A DNA stretch of 64,000 nucleotides from NCBI GenBank assembly GCA_029721515.1, contig CM056550.1:13359406-13423405 (forward strand), given 5' to 3'. This DNA comes from Synanceia verrucosa (taxonomy: Eukaryota; Chordata; Actinopteri; Perciformes; Synanceiidae). Position numbers and translations under genes: made by a program. The notes under the pieces are model-generated. The model saw nothing but the letters and a program-made list of their open reading frames with translations. It made no database searches and had not been told where the DNA came from. This document shows, piece by piece, positions 1-12,800 of the stretch. The stretch's first letter is position 1. Every line of letters begins with the position of its first letter.

Positions 1-88
1 TTTTTCGAGTTGAAATTTTACCAAGGTTCAAGCTACTGCATAGCTGAAATTGACGCATTTCCATGAGTTAATTGGATCCGTCTAAATA

Positions 89-922
89 ATGGAGGACGAA
101 AACGCTGACAAGGATGCCAAGGATGCAGTTGCAGATGACGCACACAAGAGGGCAGTCAAACACACTGAAAGCTATGTGGAAGAGCTGCTGTATCAGCACT
201 CAAATGGGAGGAGAGGAAAACTGAGACAAATGATTGCAAAATCTAACGAAATGGAGCATTTGATGGAAAATGAGCTTAACGTGAAGACAGTGAAGACAAA
301 ACTGAAAGCACTCAAAACAACATTTGAGGAGTTTAAAGAAAGCAACATCTCTGTTCTGCTTTATCTCAATGAAGAAGAAAAAAGCACAGACCAAGATTTC
401 TGGTTCAAGCCTAAGGAAGTCAGATTCCAGGAATTTATTGAAAAGGCGGCCATGTGGATCAAAAATGTCGAACTTCAAAAGGAAAAGTCTCAAACATGTG
501 AAGATGAAGTAACTCAGTGGGACAGTGTGTCTATGGTGGCACCATCTAAAGTTTCAAAGGCAAGCAGTGGACGATCCACTGCATCAGCATGTTTAAGGGA
601 AGAAGCTACCCGAGCAGCTCTTGAAGCTAAGGCCGCCAACCTAAAACAAAAACAAGCTTTAGCATTAAAGGAAGCTGAGATTCAAGCAGAAAAGGAGTTA
701 TTGGAAGTTCAAATGGCTTTAGCAGAAGTCAGTTCTAAAATCAAGATTTATGAAGGATATGATGCAGAGGCAAAAGGTGATGCAATGAATGAATATGCTG
801 CTGGGACACACACACCACATCCTCCCATAAAGAAGGAAAGGCACAACTCCCAAATACGTCACTTCCAGCCACTGGAGCTATTCCTACATCTTCTGGAGCT
901 GTACCTAAAGTGTCAAAGGTAG
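89..922 (+). pseudogene. BEL/Pao gag, N-terminal coiled-coil part
   Basis: This open frame of 277 codons begins at the first ATG after the leader. It is rich in Glu, Lys and Ala, and residues about 175-225 (alternating Ala/Glu/Lys/Leu) look like a long coiled coil, as in the N-terminal gag region of fish BEL/Pao elements. The last 35 or so residues are out of frame. A shift near 840 moves the ancestral frame to the one used by the next segment, where the sequence continues rich in Ser, Pro and Gly up to a TGA at 961. The visible 922 stop is therefore a product of the frameshift. It encoded a structural protein of the virus-like particle; it is not functional now. Confidence 0.8.
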
Positions 923-981
923 AACATTCAGGTGTTGCATCCTCAGGAGCCACCCAGAAATGAAGTGCTTCTGCAACGGAC

Positions 982-2487
982 ATGTGCAAAGTGTTGCAGC
1001 AACAGGCTGACATTACAGAGATGCTGGTAAAAAATCAACTGATGGCTCGTTTGCCACAACGTGATGTTCCTGTCTTCTGTGGTGACCCTCTGGACTTCAG
1101 GTCCTTCCTAAAGGCATTTGAGCACACAGTGGACTCTAAAGCAGACAATAGTGCAGATAAGATGTACTTCCTTGAACAATATACAAGAGGTGAGCCACGT
1201 GATCTTGTTAAAAGCTGCCAGCATATGCCCCCAGATCGTGGCTATGTGACAGCTATGCACCTACTGGAAGACCGCTATGGCAACAAACTGAAAATTGCCA
1301 CAGCACTTATGGACAAGATGTTCAAGTGGCCGCAAATAAAATCAGAAGATGCACAGGCACTCAATAGCTTCTCACTCTTCCCTGTGAGTTGCCGTAATGT
1401 CCTGGAAGATGTGGACTATATGGACGAACTAGATAATCCAACAAATATGAGAATTATCATCTCGAAATTGCCCTACAAAATCAGAGAAAGGTGGAGGGCA
1501 TGTGCATTTGAGATTCAGGACAGGGATCGCAGGAGGGTGAAATTTGCAGACCTGGTCGTCTTTGTGGATAGACAAGCAAAGATCACTGCAGACCCTCTTT
1601 TTGGTGATTTGCAAGGCCCCACACCAGAAAAGGAGAAAAGGACATCCTCGATGAACAAAACTGCCAAGAAAGAGAAAGTAAAAGGAAGCAGCTTTGCTAC
1701 TTATGTAACTGCTCAAAGGGAGAAAGAAAGCGACAAGTACAAGACAAAGAGTGATAGGACACCTAGCAATGTCGCCTTCACCAAGCCGTGTCTCTGTTGC
1801 AAGAGAAATCACACACTTGTAGAGTGCAACCAGGTAGCAGAAAAGGCTCATAAAGACAAGTTGGATTTCATAAGAAAACCTGGTCTCTGCTTTGGATGTC
1901 TAATAAAAGGACATTTAAGTAAGGACTACAAAAAGAAATTGGCATGTGAAGTATGTTTAGAAAAACATCCAACCATGTTACACATTCCCAGAAAGGAGAA
2001 TGCTTCTGAACAGGCAAGTGCAGACAGCCAAGAGGAGGCCAGATCAGAGCAGACAGTGGTCTCAAGTGCTCTTGTACACGTAAAGCAGGAAGAAACTACC
2101 TGTACTGGGGCCGGAGAAAAGTGTGTTCTTGCCATATTACCTGTGTGTGTCAAGTCAACAAAAGGAAGCAAAATTGTGGAAACATATGCATTTGTGGATC
2201 CCGGGAGCTCTGCCACATTTTGCACAGACTCTGTAGCGCGAGAGCTAAATCTTCAAGGAAAAGGAACTGAGCTTGTCTTAACCACAATGAGCTCAACCGA
2301 GCAAGTGAAAAGTTGCCTTCTCAGCGACTTGGAAGTTTGTGGACTTGAGGAAAATAACTTCATTAGCTTGCCAAAGGTCTACACCCAAAAAACCATCCCA
2401 GTGACAAGAAAAAACATACCCACACAACAGGACATTGATAAATGGTCGTATCTACAGGAAGTAAAACTGCCATGCATCAATGCTTAA
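982..2487 (+). pseudogene. BEL/Pao gag (DUF1759-like), zinc knuckles and aspartic protease
   Basis: About 500 codons are open in one frame. Residues 20-200 resemble the DUF1759 gag domain of Pao elements (the run FCGDPLDFRSF at its start is typical). At about 1789-1990 there is a Cys/His cluster (CxxC, CxxCxxxxH and CxxC spacings) that would bind RNA through zinc. The segment then enters a DUF1758-type aspartic protease. Its active-site Asp codon is at 2197, in the context Asp-Pro-Gly-Ser-Ser rather than the usual Asp-Ser/Thr-Gly. The frame is closed by TAA at 2485, but the downstream segment continues in the same frame, so this is a nonsense mutation inside a once continuous polyprotein. Confidence 0.88.
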
Positions 2488-3477
2488 ATAGGGCTTCTCA
2501 TTGGAAATGTGCATAAAGCATTCGAACCATGGAAAGTTCTCCACAGTCAAAACAATGGGCCCTATGCTGTTAAAACAATCCTTGGATGGACTGTAAATGG
2601 CCCTTTAAGAGAGCAAAACAGTGGAGTGGATGACAGTGAACAAGTCACAGTTAACAGAATTTCTGTGGAAACAGTGGAAAATCTGCTCATACAGCAATAC
2701 AACATTGATTTTCCTGAGCACAGCTGCAATGACAAACTGGAAATGTCACAAGAGGACAAGCAGTTCATCAACTCTGTATCCAGTTCAGTGCATCATGTCG
2801 ATGGACATTATGACATCAACATGCCCACCAAAAGGTCACCAGTCAGTTTGCCAAATGACAGAAACGCTGCAGTACAGCGAGCGCTAACTCTCAAGAAGAA
2901 ACTCATCAAATATCCTGCTTTCCACCAGGAATACAAGGACTATATGAGTAAACTAATAAAAGCAGGCTATGCGGTGAAGGTGCCAGAAACGCAGCTGAAA
3001 CAGCAGGACGGAAAGGTGTGGCACATTCTGCATCATGGGGTGTACCACCCACAAAAAGGGACATTTCGCGCAGTATTTGACTGTGCTGCAAGCTTTCAAG
3101 GAACCTCACTCAAAAAAGAGTTACTTCAGGGTCCAGCCCTGTCTAACACTCTTATTGGCGTACTGACACGATTTAGACAGGATCATGCTGCACTCATGGC
3201 AGATATTACAGCCATGTACCATCAAGTAAGAGTGCCAGAAGATGACACAGATCTGCTGCGTTTCCTGTGGTGGCCGGGAGGGGACCTCACACAGGAAGTT
3301 GAAGAGTACAAAATGGTTGTTCACCTGTTTGGTGCAACCTCTTCACCGAGCTGCGCCATATTTGCTTTGCGGAGGACAGCAGAAGAGAACAGAACCAGAT
3401 CTTCACCTGAAGCTGTGGAAACAGTTCTCAGGAATTTTTACGTCGATGACTGTCAGTCAGCACAACACCGAAAGTGA
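2488..3477 (+). pseudogene. BEL/Pao reverse transcriptase, N-terminal and palm
   Basis: This continues the frame of the preceding gag-protease segment past the 2485 stop. The linker between protease and RT includes a conserved-looking GPYAVKTILGW stretch. The RT palm is clear: the motif A aspartate codon is at 3202 (context MADITAMYHQ) and the motif C box Tyr-Val-Asp-Asp is at 3439-3450. Both catalytic aspartate regions are preserved although the gene is broken. The frame ends at TGA 3475-3477, a few codons after YVDD, because of a one-base shift at about 3455. The thumb sequence continues in the next frame. The product copied element RNA into cDNA in cytoplasmic particles. Confidence 0.92.
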
Positions 3478-4407
3478 AGCCATTGCTCTGGGCAAGGATC
3501 TTGTGGCATTGTGTGCCTCAGGTGGTTTCCACCTCACAAAATGGGCAAGTAATAGCCGTGCGTTTTTAATGACAGTACCAGAGAGTGAGCGAGCTAAGGA
3601 AATTAAAGACTTGGACCTGACAAAAGATGCCCTTCCAGTGGAAAGAGCATTGGGAGTGCTCTGGCGCACAGAGTCGGACAGTTTTAAGGTCAAAGTCAAC
3701 CTCAGCTGAAAAGCGGTCACAAGGAGAAGAGTGTTATCTGTAGTGAGCTCCATATATGACCCGCTGGGATTCCTTGCTCCAGTTGTACTTCCCCAAAGAA
3801 CTTCCTACAACAACTATGCAAGGAAAAACTGACATGGGATGAGGAAATTCCCGACAAACTGGCACAATACTGGAACACATGGATAACTCAGCTGTCACAG
3901 CTATCCAACTTTCGTGTGAGGAGATGTATAAAGCCCGAGAGATTTGGATCCATCGCATCTGTGGAATTGCACCATTTTTCAGATGCCAGCGAGAGCGGCT
4001 ATGGAACCGTGTCCTTTTTGAAGGTGACAAACAGTCATGGCGAAGTGCATTGTGCTTTCATGATGGGAAAGGCACGCGTGGCTCCCCTCAAGCAAACGAC
4101 TATCCCACGCATGGAACTGTCAGCCGCTGTGGTATCCGTGAAAATGGATGCTCTTCTGAGGAGGGAGCTTCAGCTGGAGCTAAAGCACTCAGCGTTTTGG
4201 ACAGATAGCACTGCCGTGCTAAAATATATTGGCAATGAGACACTGAGACTGAAAACCTTTGTTGCTAACAGGGTTGCCATCATCAAAGAAGCAACAAAAG
4301 TGGAACGATGGCGATACGTCAAGACAACAGATAACCCAGCTGACTGAGCTTCACGTGGACTTACTCCAGAGCAGTTCATGACCAGAGCTGTATTAAAGGA
4401 CCATCAG
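3456..4407 (+). pseudogene. BEL/Pao RT thumb and RNase H, fragmented
   Basis: The thumb continues in the +2 frame from about 3456 to a TGA at 3707, passes through the typical IYDPLGFLAPV stretch, shifts frame near 3790 and then runs through an RNase H domain. The first RNase H aspartate codon is at 3982 in the context DASESGYG. A PRMEL block follows (about 4110) and then WTDST (about 4197), both usual in this family. TGA at 4345 interrupts the frame after NPAD, and another shift near 4395 leads into the integrase frame. Three lesions within 700 bp make this the most damaged part of the element. Confidence 0.85.
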
Positions 4408-6101
4408 TTTTGACAGATCTTGACTATGAATGTTCAACAAAGATGAACAGTGTGAAACTCTCAGAGGATGATGATGAAGTGAGAAAAACTGCCATTGTTC
4501 ACAGCACACAAGTTGCAGAAAGTACGGACACATTAAACAAATTCATGAACTACTATTCCAGCTGGCATCGTCTCAAAAGAGCCGTAGCATGGCTACTCAG
4601 GCTGAGAGGTCTGCTATTCTTAAGCAAGAAGCGTAAAGAACTGGAAGCCACAACGTCACAACAGAATGATAGCTCAAGCAAAGCAGCAACAAACAAGAGC
4701 AAGGAGATGCAGCAGTATAAAGCAAGGTTGAACAAGGGACCTCTGACCATGGCAAACCTTACTGCAGCAGAAATGGAGATTATCCGCTATTGTCAAAATA
4801 GCAAGTTCCAAGTGGAGATCTCAACATTAAAAGGAGGGGCACAACTTGTCAAAGGGAACAGCCCTATTTATAAGCTAGACCGAGTGCAACAGAATGGCAT
4901 ACTGAGAGTAGGGGGGCGTCTCAGTAAATCAGCAATGCCCGAGGAATCCAAGCACCCCATAATCATGCCAAATGATATGCACCCCACTATACTGCTTCTG
5001 AGGGATATACATGAAAAGGTTGGACACTCAGGGCGTAACCACATGCTCTCTCGCCTTCGCCAAAGATTCTGGATACCTGCAGCTAATTCTGCAGTGAGGA
5101 AACTCCTGTCCAGGTGCGGTACATGCAGAAAAATCCAAGCCAAGGCTCACGGACAAAAAATGGCAGATTTACCTGCAGACAGACTGTTAGCAGACAAGCC
5201 ACCCTTCACTGGTGTAGGTGTGGACTATTTCGGGCCAATAGAGGTCTAAAGAGGTCGCAGCATCATCAAAAGATATGGAGTATTGTTTACCTGCCTGACA
5301 ACTCGTGCAGTGCATTTAGAGGTGTCACACACACTTGACACAGATTCGTGCATAAATGCACTTAGACGCTTCATGTGCAGGAGAGGGCAGGTTTCTGTCA
5401 TCAGATCAGACAATGGCACTAACCTCGTCAGTGCGGAAAAGGAGCTACATGCAGCAGTGCAACAGTGGGATGTTGTCAAAATACAGGATACACTTGCACA
5501 AAAAGGAGTACAGTGGATTTTCAACCCACCTGCCGGACCTCACTTTGGTGGAGTGTGGGAATGTCAAGTGAAATCTGTGAAAAAGGTCTTAAAGTCAATT
5601 CTGCATGAGCAAACAATAGATGATGAGTGTTTACAGACCCTATTATGTGAAGTGGAGAACATTCTTAATGACAGACCACTAACCACTTCCTCTGACGACC
5701 CAAACGATTTAGAGCCTTTAACACCAAACCATTTGCTCTTACTAAGGAAACAGCCCTTGCTTCCCCCAGAACTTTTCAACAAAGATGACTGTTACACACG
5801 GCGGAGATGGAAGCAAACGCAGTACCTGACAGACTTGTTTTGGAAGAGGTGGGTGCGTGAGTACCTCCCCAGTCTGCAGGAATGGCAGAAATGGAATAAA
5901 GTCAAATAAAACTTGAAACCAGGGGACATTGTAATGATCCTGGATGACAACGCCCCACGGGGTTCATGGCCTTTGGGAAGAGTTGTGAGCACAATCTCGG
6001 ACTCTAAGGGACTTGTTCGAAGGGTTCTGGTTAAAACCAAATCCAGTACTCTAGAGAGACCTGTCGCTAAACTTTGTCTCATATGGGACGTGGACACCTA
6101 A
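4408..6101 (+). pseudogene. BEL/Pao integrase with DUF5641-like C-terminus
   Basis: One frame runs from about 4408 to 6101, interrupted only by TAA at 5247 and TAA at 5907. It starts with a basic linker, then an HHCC zinc-binding domain (GHSGRNH near 5020, CGTC near 5115). The catalytic core has Asp codons at 5223 (VDYFGP) and 5409 (SDNGTN) and Glu at 5559 (FGGVWE), so all three metal ligands are present. The C-terminal part from about 5730 (LTPNHLLLL, then RRRWKQTQYL and GDIVMI) matches the DUF5641 domain that closes BEL/Pao polyproteins. The product inserted the cDNA into chromosomes. It is inactive here because of the two stops. Confidence 0.9.
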
Positions 6102-6296
6102 ATACTGTGCAAAAGTACTAAATGTTTAGAAGTGTACGCAGATTGCCACCTCATTTGTTAATATCAAAATGTGTGGAAACAAGAGATTTGTCACGTTTGA
6201 TTTGTTGTTAGATCTGTTTTAACTTGAATTTGCTCTCATGATTGTAATATTTTTCATAATCATAAGTCATCCTGCCTTATAATTAGGGGCCGGAAA
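6102..6296. other. Short 3' untranslated spacer of the retroelement with putative polypurine tract
   Basis: AT-rich sequence between the integrase stop and the inferred LTR, with no env or other frame. It ends with the purine-rich AGGGGCCGGAAA at 6285-6296 (two pyrimidines inside), a plausible plus-strand primer directly before the TG that begins the LTR. Confidence 0.5.
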
Positions 6297-6811
6297 TGTG
6301 AGAGCAACATTACAGGTTATTTTTATATTCATATAAAGTGTTTACTGTATATTTGTGTTTGTGGTTGGGCTATGCTTGAATTAATGATAGTTAAACAATT
6401 TAACACTAAGATTTACGACAATTGCAGTAAAGCACGTTTTGGTTTGCGACAGTGTTTGCTGGTTCACTGCAGTTGGTTAGAATAACGGGAGGACAACCAC
6501 GTGTACAACGAATGGACACAAGGTAATTTGCTGCCGTGGATTGAAAGAAGTTTTCGACCGTACAACTGTTGTACAACTGACATTAGTACTGAAAAATTAA
6601 GTGTAGGCGGTGGAGTTAATTTTCCTGGTATTGGACCAGACTTTGTTTATGTTTTTGTTATTTTTGCTTGTCTAAAAATAAAGTACTTAACTTTTCAGCT
6701 GCCTCCTGCGGAATACTTCAAGAAACACTTAAGTGGATTACTACGAGTCAACAAACTATGCTAGCAAATTAAGTGACCTGAAGAGGAACATTTGGAAAAC
6801 GGCAATTACAA
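6297..6811 (+). repeat. Probable 3' LTR of the BEL/Pao element
   Basis: I infer a 515-bp LTR from structure because no second copy is in the window. It begins TGTGAGAG directly after the polypurine-like run and ends ATTACA, giving the TGT...ACA ends expected of LTRs. Inside are a TATA-like box (CATATAAAG, 6330-6338) and a polyadenylation signal AATAAA at 6677-6682, in the right order for U3 and R. The base after the end begins the minisatellite. The 5' LTR to the left of this window would confirm or move both ends. Confidence 0.5.
6677..6682 (+). promoter_or_regulatory. Polyadenylation signal AATAAA in the LTR
   Basis: An exact AATAAA hexamer about 345 bp after the TATA-like box of the inferred LTR, the usual layout for R-U5 transcript termination. 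Confidence 0.45.
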
Positions 6812-9800
6812 GCCATATAGAGAGTTGAGGGTGTTACCTATGGTAATACCAGCTCTATAGAGTGTTGAAGGTGTTACCTGTGGTAATACCAGCCCTATAG
6901 AGTTTTGAGGGTGTTACCTATGGTAATACCAGCTATATAGAGTGTTGAGGGTGTTACCTGTGGTAATACTAGCCCCATTGAGTGTTGAGGGTGGTACCTA
7001 TGGTAATACCAGCTCTATAGAGTGTTTAGAGGGTTTTATCTATGGTAATGCCATCTATATAGAGTATTGAGAGTGTTACCTATGGTAATACCAGCCCTAT
7101 AGAGTGTTGAGGGTGGTACCTATGGTAATACCAGCCCTATAGAGTGTTGAGGGTGTTACCTGTGGTGATACCAGCTCTTTTGAGTGTTGAGGGTGTTACC
7201 TGTGATAATACCAGCCCTATAGAGTGTTGAGGGTGTTACCTATGGTAATACCAGCCCTATAGAGTGTTGAGGGTGTTACCTATGGTAATACCAGCTCTAT
7301 AGAATGTTTAGATGGTTTTATCTATAGTAATAGCAGCCCTATAGAGGGTTAAGGGTGTTACCTGTGGTAATACCAGCTCTATAGTGTTTAGAGTGTGTTA
7401 CCTATGGTAATACCAACCCTATAGTGTGTTGAAGGTGTTAGCTGTGGTAATACCAGCTCTATAGAGTGTTTAGATGGTTTTACCTTTGGTAATACCATCC
7501 ATATAGAGAGGTGAGGGTGTTAACTATGGTAATACCAGCTGTATATAGTGTTTAGAGGGTTTATCAATGGTAATATCAGTCTATAGAGGATGAGGGTGTT
7601 ACCTATGGTAATGCCAGCCCTATAGAGTGTTGAGGGTGTTACTTATGGTAATTCCAACCCTATAGAGTGTTGAAGGTGTTACCTGTAGTAATACCAGCCC
7701 TATAGAGTGTTGAGGGTGTTACCTGTCGTAATACCAGCTCTATAGAGTGTTTACGTTGTTATCGGTGGTAATATCAGTTCTATAGAGTGTTTACGTTGTT
7801 ACCTATGGTAATACCAGCTCTATAGAGTGTTTACAGTGTTATCTATGGTAATACCAGCTCTATAGAGTGTTTACGTTGTTACCTATGGTAATACCAGCCC
7901 TATAGAGTGTTGAAGGTGTTAACTATGATAATACCAGCCCTATAGAGTGTTGAAGGTGATAACTATTGCAATACCAGTCCTATAGAGTGTTGAAGGTGTT
8001 ACCTGTGGTAATATCAGTTTATAGAGGATGAGGGTGTTACCTATGGTAATACCAGCCCTATAGAGTGTTTATAGGGTGTTATCTATGGTAATACCTGTTT
8101 ATAGAGTGTTTACGGTGTTATCTGTGGTAATACCAGCTCTATAGAGTGTTTACGGTGTTATTTGTGGTAATACCAGCTCTATAGAATGTGTAGAGGGTTT
8201 TATCTATGATAATACCTTCCATATAGAGTGTTGAAGGTGTTACCTATGATAATACCAGCCCCATAGAGTGTTGAGGGTGTTACCTATGGTAATACCAGCT
8301 CTATAGTGTTTAGAGGGTGTTACCTATGGTAATGCCAGCCCTATAGAGTTTTGAGTGTGTTACCTATGGTAATACCAGCCCTATAGAGTGTTGAGGGTGT
8401 TACCTGTGGTAGTACTAGCCCTATAGAGTGTTGAGGGTGTTACCTATGGTAATACCAGCTCTATAGAGTGTTTACGGTGTTACCTGTGGTAATACCAACT
8501 CTATAGAGTGTTTACGGTGTTATCTGTGGTAATACCAGCTCTATAGAGTGTTTACGTTGTTATCTGTGGTAATATCAGTTCTATAGAGTGTTTACGTTGT
8601 TACCTATGGTAATACCAGCTCTACAGAGTGTTTACGGTGTTACCTATGGTAATACCAGCTCTACAGAATGTTTAGAGGGTTTTATCTATGATAATACCAT
8701 CCATATAGAGTGTTGAAGGTGTTACCTGTGGTAATACCAGCTCTATAGAGTGTTGAGGGTGTTACTTATGGCAATACCAGCCCTATAGAGCATTTAGAGG
8801 GTGTTACCTATGGTAATACCAGCCCAATAGAGTGTTTACGTTGTTACCTTTTGTAATACCAGCTCTATAGAGTGTTGAGGGTGGTACCTATGGTAATGCC
8901 AGCTCTATAGAGTGTTTAGAGGGTTGTATCTATGGTAATGGCATCTATATGAAGTGTTTAAGGTGTTACCTATGGTAATACCAACTCTATAGTGTTTAGA
9001 GGGTGTTACCTATGGTAATACCAGCCCTATAGAGTGTTGAGGGTGTTACCTGTGGTAATACTAGCCCTATAGAGTGTTGAGGGTGTTACCTCTGGTAATA
9101 CCTGTTTATAGAGTGTTGAGGGTGTTACTTATGGTAATACCAGCCCTATAGAGTGTTGAAAGTGCTAGATGTGGTAATACCAGCTCTATAGAGTGTTTAG
9201 ATGGTTTTACCTTTGGTAATACCATCCATATAGAGAGTTGAGGGTGTTGCCTATGGTAATACCAGCTCTTTAGAGTGTTGAGGGTGTTACTTATGGTAAT
9301 ACCAGCTCTATAGAATGTTTAGAGGGTTTTATCTGTGATAATACCAGCCCTATAGGTGTTATCTATGGTAATACCTGTTTATAGAGTGTTGAGGGTGTTA
9401 TCTGTGGTAATACCAGCCATATAGAATGTTTAGAGGATTTTAACTATGGTAATACCAGCCCTATAGAGTGTTGAAGGTGTTAACTATGGTAATACCAGCC
9501 CTATAGAGTGTTGAAGGTGTTAGCTGTGGTAATGCCAGTTTATAGAGTGTTGAGGGTGTTACCTGTGGTAATATCAGTTTATAGAGTGTTGAGGGTGTTA
9601 CCTATGGTAATACCAGCCCTATAGAGTGTTTAGAGGGTGTTAACTGTGGTAATACCAGCCCTATAGAGTGTTGAAGGTGTTAACTATGGTAATACCAGCC
9701 CTCTAGAGTGTTGAAGGTGTTAACTATGGTAATACCAGCCCTATAGAGTGTTGAAGGTGTTAACTATGGTAATACCAGCTCTATAGAGTGTTGAAAGTGT

Positions 9801-12800
9801 TAGCTGTGGTAATACCAGCTCTATAAAGTGTTTAGATGGTTTTACCTTTGGTAATACCATCCATATAGAGAGTTGAGGGTGTTACCCATGGTAATACCAG
9901 CCCTATAGAGTGTTTAGAGCGTGTTATCTATGGTAATACCTGTTTATAGAGTGTTGAAGGCGTTAACTATGGTAATACCAGCCGTATAGAGTGTTGAAGG
10001 TGTTAACTATGGTAATACCAGCCCTATAGAGTGTTGAAGGTGTTAGCTGTGGTAACACCAGTTAATAGAGTGTTGAGGGTGTTACCTGTGGTAATATCAG
10101 TTTATAGAGTGTTGAGGGTGTTATATATGGTAATACCTGTTTATAGAGTGTTGAAGGTGTTAACTATGGTAATACCAGCCCTATAGAGTGTTGAAGGTGT
10201 TAACTATGGTAATACCAGCCCTATAGAGTGTTGAAAGTGTTAGCTGTGGTAATGCCAGCTCTATAGAGTGTTTAGATGGTTTTACCTTTGGTAATACCAT
10301 CCATATAGAGAGTTGAGGGTGTTGCCTATGGTGATACCAGCTCTATAGAGTGTTGAGGGTGTTACTTATGGTAATACCAGCTCTATAGAATGTTTAGAGG
10401 GTTTTATCTATGATAATACCAGCCCTATAGGTGTTATCTATGGTAATACCTGTTTATAGAGTGTTGAGGGTGTTATATATGGTAATACCTGTTTATAGAG
10501 TGTTGAAGGTGTTAACTATGGTAATACCAGCCCTATAGAGTGTTGAAGGTGTTAACTATGGTAATACCAGCCCTATAGAGTGTTGAAAGTGTTAGCTGTG
10601 GTAATGCCAGCTCTATAGAGTGTTTAGATGGTTTTACCTTTGGTAATACCATCCATATAGAGAGTTGAGGGTGTTACCTATGGTGATACCAGCTCTATAG
10701 AGTGTTGAGGGTCTTATATATGGTAATACCTGTTTATAGAGTGTTGAGGGTGTTACCTGTGGTAATACCAGCCATATAGAGCATTTAGAGGGTGTTAACT
10801 ATGGTAATACCAGCTCTATAGAGTGTTGAAGGTGTTAACTATGGTAATACCAGCCCTCTAGAGTGTTGAAGGTGTTAACTATGGTAATACCAGCCCTCTA
10901 GAGTGTTGAAGGTGTTAACTATGGTAATACCAGCCCTATAGAGTGTTGAAGGTGTTAACTATGGTAATACCAGCCCTCTAGAGTGTTGAAGGTGTTAACT
11001 ATGGTAATACCAGCCCTCTAGAGTGTTGAAGGTGTTAACTATGGTAATACCAGCCCTATAGAGTGTTGAATGTGTTAACTATGGTAATACCAGCTCTATA
11101 GAGTGTTGAGGGTGTTATTTATGGTAATACCAGCTATATAGAATGTTTAGAGGGTTTTATCTATGGTAATACCATCCATATAGAGTGTTGAAGGTGTTAC
11201 CTATGATAATACCAGCCCAATAGAGTGCTTACGTCGGTACCTATTGTAATACCAGCTCTATAGAGTGTTGAGGGTGTTACCTATGGCAATGCCATCCCTG
11301 TAGAGTGTTGAGGGTGTTACCTGTGATAATACCAGCTCTATAGAGTGTTGAAGGTGTTACCTATGGCAATGCCATCCCTGTACAATGTTGAGGGTGTTAC
11401 CTGTGGTAATATCACTTTATAGAGTGTTGAGGGTGTTACCTATGGTAATACCAGCTATATAGAATGTTTAGAGGGTTTTATCTATGGTAATACCAGCCCT
11501 ATAGAGTGTTGAAGGTGTTAACTATGGTAATACCAGCCCTATAGAGTGTTGAAGGTGTTAGCTGTGGTAATGCCAGTTTATAGAGTGTTGAGGGTGTTAC
11601 CTGTGGTAATATCAGTTTATAGAGTGTTGAGGGTGTTACCTATGGTAATACCAGCCCTATAGAGTGTTTAGAGGGTCTTATATATGGTAATACCTGTTTA
11701 TAGAGTGTTGAGGGTGTTACCTGTGGTAATACCAGCCATATAGAGCATTTAGAGGGTGTTAACTATGGTAATACCAGCCCTATAGAGTGTTGAAGGTGTT
11801 AACTATGGTAATACCAGCCCTCTAGAGTGTTGAAGGTGTTAACTATGGTAATACCAGCCCTCTAGAGTGTTGAAGGTGTTAACTATGGTAATACCAGCCC
11901 TATAGAGTGTTGAAGGTGTTAACTATGGTAATACCAGCCCTCTAGAGTGTTGAAGGTGTTAACTATGGTAATACCAGCCCTCTAGAGTGTTGAAGGTGTT
12001 AACTATGATAATACCAGCCCTATAGAGTGTTGAATGTGTTAACTATGGTAATACCAGCTCTATAGAGTGTTGAGGGTGTTATTTATGGTAATACCAGCTA
12101 TATAGAATGTTTAGAGGGTTTTATCTATGGTAATACCATCCATATAGAGTGTTGAAGGTGTTACCTATGATAATACCAGCCCAATAGAGTGCTTACGTGG
12201 GTACATATTGTAATACCAGCTCTATAGAGTGTTGAGGGTGTTACCTATGGCAATGCCATCCCTGTAGAGTGTTGAGGGTGTTACCTGTGATAATACCAGC
12301 TCTATAGAGTGTTGAAGGTGTTACCTATGGCAATGCCATCCCTGTACAGTGTTGAGGGTGTTACCTGTGGTAATATCAGTTTATAGAGTGTTGAGGGTGT
12401 TACCTATGGTAATACCAGCTATATAGAATGTTTAGAGGGTTTTATCTATGGTAATACCAGCCCTATAGAGTGTTGAAGGTGTTAACTATGGTAATACCAG
12501 CCCTATAGAGTGTTGAAGGTGTTAGCTGTGGTAATGCCAGTTTATAGAGTGTTGAGGGTGTTACCTGTGGTAATATCAGTTTATAGAGTGTTGAGGGTGT
12601 TACCTATGGTAATACCAGCCCTATAGAGTGTTTAGAGGGTCTTATATATGGTAATACCTGTTTATAGAGTGTTGAGGGTGTTACCTGTGGTAATACCAGC
12701 CATATAGAGCATTTAGAGGGTGTTAACTATGGTAATACCAGCTCTATAGAGTGTTGAAGGTGTTAACTATGGTAATACCAGCCCTCTAGAGTGTTGAAGG

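Larger units (their letters stand above)
1..6811 (+). mobile_element. Degenerate BEL/Pao-type LTR retrotransposon, 5' LTR outside window
   Basis: The order gag, zinc knuckles, aspartic protease, reverse transcriptase, RNase H, integrase, then a C-terminal DUF5641-like domain is that of BEL/Pao elements, and the separate motifs (YVDD, DASESGYG, SDNGTN, FGGVWE) can be read directly. The element is dead. I see frameshifts near 840, 3455, 3790 and 4395, and in-frame stops at 961, 2485, 3707, 4345, 5247 and 5907. No env-like reading frame follows integrase. The window opens in the leader before gag, so the 5' LTR and primer binding site are not visible and LTR-LTR divergence cannot be used for dating. 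The right boundary is the inferred 3' LTR end. The family assignment is firm; the exact lineage is not known. Confidence 0.93.

Noticed and set aside
6102..6296. Possible env gene after integrase
   Set aside because: Only 195 bp without an open frame separate the integrase end from the LTR.
6501..6764. 87-codon frame
   Set aside because: It lies in the inferred LTR and overlaps the polyadenylation signal; it is not expected to code.
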